Shown piece by piece: positions 4,753-6,667 of a stretch of 6,667 nt of DNA. The DNA is from Bacteroidota bacterium (lineage in GTDB: Bacteria; Bacteroidota; Bacteroidia; Chitinophagales; Chitinophagaceae). Below the pieces are notes generated by a model, which worked only from the letters and a program-made list of their open reading frames with translations, was not told the origin of the DNA and did not search any database. Each line of letters begins with the position of its first letter. Position 1 is the first letter of the stretch. Made by a program: the position numbers and the translations under genes. The DNA lies in assembly GCA_018267795.1 (NCBI GenBank), contig JAFDXS010000139.1, forward strand, positions 1 to 6,667, in the 5' to 3' direction.

Positions 4753-6585
4753 TTAATTATGAATGTCTATGGTTAGTCCATCATCTTTTCCTTTTATTAT
4801 TATTTTGTCTCCGTGCAGGTAAGGTGCATATTTATTATAGATAGCATCAGGTTGCTTTTCGCCATTTATGTATAGCTCATCATATTTCTTTTTCACCGTA
4901 AAGCCCTCAGCCTTATCTATAAGCCCATCGCCTTCCATTTTTGCAATCATTTTCTCATAAGAGTTGTTATGAACCTCTTTTGCCTTTACCTCAGCTACTC
5001 TTGCTTCAGCCATGGACTTTCTTGCTTTTTCCATGGCTATTTTTATTTCTTCCTTTGACTGCGCTAGTTCCCTCTCTACTTTTGCATCTGCTAGTGCTTT
5101 CTGTGCTTCCTGCATTCCGGCCTCTATTTCCGTTTGAATTTGCTTCCAGTCAATATTGCTGTCAAGATGATTGAATGACATCGTCATTGTTTTATTCAGG
5201 GCATTCCAGTCCACTTGTTTCAGCGCATCATTTACATCTTTACCTATTGCCTGCATATCTACATTCTTCATAGCATTAGTTATAGCAACGTTTACGGTAT
5301 TACTGAGACCAGTATCAATTTCATCGTTGTTATTAATAATGATATGCTTCCTGGCAGTACTGCCATTTACATCTTCATCATTTTCCAGCGCTTTCCTCAA
5401 TTTTTCTTTTTGCTCTTTGGGCATTTCACTTATTGAGTTGTATTCTTGCTTGTTGCCGTTATCATCTATTACAATTATTTTTTCCTTTTTTATTGTAGTG
5501 CTGGTTTCCTGTTTTACAGCATCTTTCTTTTTTGCTGTTTGCGCAAAGCTTGGGCTAAAACAAATGATAGATAATACAAGAGCACTTACTATCAATATTG
5601 TTATTGTAAGCTGACTATAATTAAGAGAATTCTTTTTCATTTCCATTATGCGTTTAATGCGGTTAAATAATTGATTTTTTTGTCCTGTTGCAGCCACAGC
5701 CATAGTGTATGTCTGCTGCCGGCTGGTTTCAAGCGTAGCCAGGGCCCTGGCATAAGATAAAGGATAGTTTGTGTTGGCTAATACCATGTCATCGCAGCAA
5801 TGTTCTCTTTCCCTGCGTACAATGGTAGATATCCACCACATAAATGGGTTGAAAAACAAGATTGTTTCCACCACCGTTTGCAAAATATTCAATAGATAGT
5901 CATGACGTTTTATATGGGCCAGCTCGTGCATTAGTATGGTCTCAAGCTGCTCTGTGCTCAATTGGCTAAGGCTGGTAAATGGTAACAGAATAATTGGCCT
6001 TAGTGTGCCCATTACCATTGGTACGTTTATTCTTTCCGAAAGAAAAACTTTCACCGGGCGTAGTATGTTAAAGCATTCTCTGTATTTCTCTATCCATTCA
6101 TCCCAGCTATGCTCTACAGCTGTTAGTCCCTTTCTGCGTAGGCCGCGCAATTGCATTGCATTTATCCAGAACCGTGCTGTCATCAATAGCAGCCCTATTG
6201 CATATAGTGTTGCTATTAAAGGGAAATAATACTCCAGCTTAGGGGAGATAATCGTAGAATAATGATCTATAAAGCTTGTTTCAGGTGCTATCGTACTCAC
6301 CTTGAAAGAGTGTGCTGCTGTTGTACTGGTAGCAGACTCCGTTACATACACGGTCACCGTTTGCAATTTCTGCCACTGCGTTACCAGGGTATTTATAAAC
6401 AGTACGAAAAAAACGCCCAGCAAAGATGCCGATAGACAGTAACGTATTTTAGCACTTGCCCTGCTTAGTAGCTTTAATGCTGCAAATAATGTTGCCGCAA
6501 TAAGCAGACCCTGCCATAAAGAGTGGAGTAGCGCCCAGCCTAGGCCTTTTGCTATGAGTGTTACGTTTTGTATTGTGGTACTCAT
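4753..6585 (-). CDS. BlaR1-like M56 family membrane metallopeptidase with coiled-coil ectodomain
   Basis: This 610-residue protein combines an integral-membrane zinc protease with a long C-terminal domain. Hydrophobic helices lie at about 11-40, 48-69, 119-139 and 325-348, with a further hydrophobic stretch at 232-254. The zinc site is H-E-L-A-H (His220, Glu221, His224) with the third ligand probably Glu261 in E-R-E-H-C-C-D-D, as in M56. In BlaR1/MecR1 this protease, once activated from outside, leads to loss of the BlaI/MecI repressor. Here the penicillin-binding sensor is absent. After the last helix comes S-F-A-Q, like a signal-peptidase site, and then a 260-residue hydrophilic region: about 363-400 charged; three I/V-D-W/M repeats at Asp443, Asp459 and Asp479; an Ala/Glu/Lys coiled coil at about 483-538; and a small end domain with E-L-Y-I-N-G-E-K-Q-P. 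By BlaR1 topology this region would be periplasmic. The inducing signal is unknown. A short ORF-end resembling BlaI lies 31 bp upstream, probably the same operon. Confidence 0.9.
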   Translation of the reverse strand: MSTTIQNVTLIAKGLGWALLHSLWQGLLIAATLFAALKLLSRASAKIRYCLSASLLGVFFVLFINTLVTQWQKLQTVTVYVTESATSTTAAHSFKVSTIAPETSFIDHYSTIISPKLEYYFPLIATLYAIGLLLMTARFWINAMQLRGLRRKGLTAVEHSWDEWIEKYRECFNILRPVKVFLSERINVPMVMGTLRPIILLPFTSLSQLSTEQLETILMHELAHIKRHDYLLNILQTVVETILFFNPFMWWISTIVRREREHCCDDMVLANTNYPLSYARALATLETSRQQTYTMAVAATGQKNQLFNRIKRIMEMKKNSLNYSQLTITILIVSALVLSIICFSPSFAQTAKKKDAVKQETSTTIKKEKIIVIDDNGNKQEYNSISEMPKEQKEKLRKALENDEDVNGSTARKHIIINNNDEIDTGLSNTVNVAITNAMKNVDMQAIGKDVNDALKQVDWNALNKTMTMSFNHLDSNIDWKQIQTEIEAGMQEAQKALADAKVERELAQSKEEIKIAMEKARKSMAEARVAEVKAKEVHNNSYEKMIAKMEGDGLIDKAEGFTVKKKYDELYINGEKQPDAIYNKYAPYLHGDKIIIKGKDDGLTIDIHN

Positions 6586-6616
6586 ACTATGTGTGGTTTC
6601 GCTTGTAAGAATATTG

Positions 6617-6667
6617 CTATTTCTTATTTGTCTGTTCCATCTTGTTCAGGTACTCGCGTATCATTTC
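6617..6667 (-). CDS. Probable BlaI/MecI-family repressor, last 16 codons (gene begins outside the window)
   Basis: Reading inward from the right edge on the minus strand, one frame gives E-M-I-R-E-Y-L-N-K-M-E-Q-T-N-K-K and TAG at 6619-6617, 31 bp before the M56 start. The helical, charged tail resembles the end of BlaI/MecI repressors, and such a gene almost always sits directly upstream of a BlaR1-type M56 gene. The DNA-binding winged helix is not visible. Another frame is also open for 13 codons, so the call rests mainly on gene context. Confidence 0.5.
   Translation of the reverse strand, partial: EMIREYLNKMEQTNKK

Noticed and set aside
4731..4754. Plus-strand terminator ending in the T-run at about 4746-4754
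   Set aside because: No stem longer than three pairs stands directly before the T-run, and no plus-strand gene ends there. It mostly reflects the A-rich end of the M56 gene.
5171..5614. Plus-strand open frame of 147 codons opposite the M56 gene
   Set aside because: Antisense shadow of a gene with a clear zinc protease motif; its product is a low-complexity hydrophobic string with no recognisable motif.

Overview
The window looks like an ordinary chromosomal segment from a member of the Bacteroidota, most probably Chitinophagaceae or a relative. This is an inference from the moderately AT-rich sequence, the general lack of Shine-Dalgarno sequences before the starts, the BlaI/M56-type gene pair with a charged coiled-coil ectodomain, and the character of the proteins. 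No mobile element, CRISPR array, rRNA or tRNA gene was seen.

Left arm, plus strand (1-2525): the C-terminal part of a KirBac-type inward-rectifier potassium channel runs in from the left edge. After 39 bp comes rocD (ornithine aminotransferase, all expected PLP and substrate residues present). It overlaps by one base (TAATG) a VIT1/CCC1-type iron/manganese transporter that keeps the full set of metal-binding residues known from plant VIT1. The three genes could be one transcript.

Middle, minus strand (2526-4327): a multi-pass membrane protein resembling DUF2157 proteins is followed after 2 bp by truA (tRNA pseudouridine synthase A). The truA stop codon abuts the stop codon of the VIT1-type gene, so two convergent transcription units meet with no spacer.

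Intergenic region (4328-4752): about 425 bp without a convincing protein gene, but rich in structure. It has two intrinsic terminators that both face the minus strand, one closing the M56 gene and one just upstream of the DUF2157-like gene. Between them are a nested palindrome, a set of hairpins that can be folded by hand into a multi-branched RNA of about 250 nt, and a 7-7-7 inverted repeat before the DUF2157-like start codon. A small RNA gene, or a cis-acting attenuator leader for the membrane protein/truA operon, would both fit. This is the least explained part of the window.

Right arm, minus strand (4753-6667): a BlaR1-like M56 metallopeptidase carries a coiled-coil ectodomain in place of the beta-lactam sensor. 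Upstream, at the window edge, lie the last 16 codons of a gene whose position and tail suggest a BlaI/MecI repressor. Together they would form a repressor plus membrane-protease signalling pair.

Most of the window is housekeeping or well-known accessory genes. I do not see clear evidence of a wholly new multi-gene system. The candidate structured RNA/leader and the M56 ectodomain deserve follow-up.
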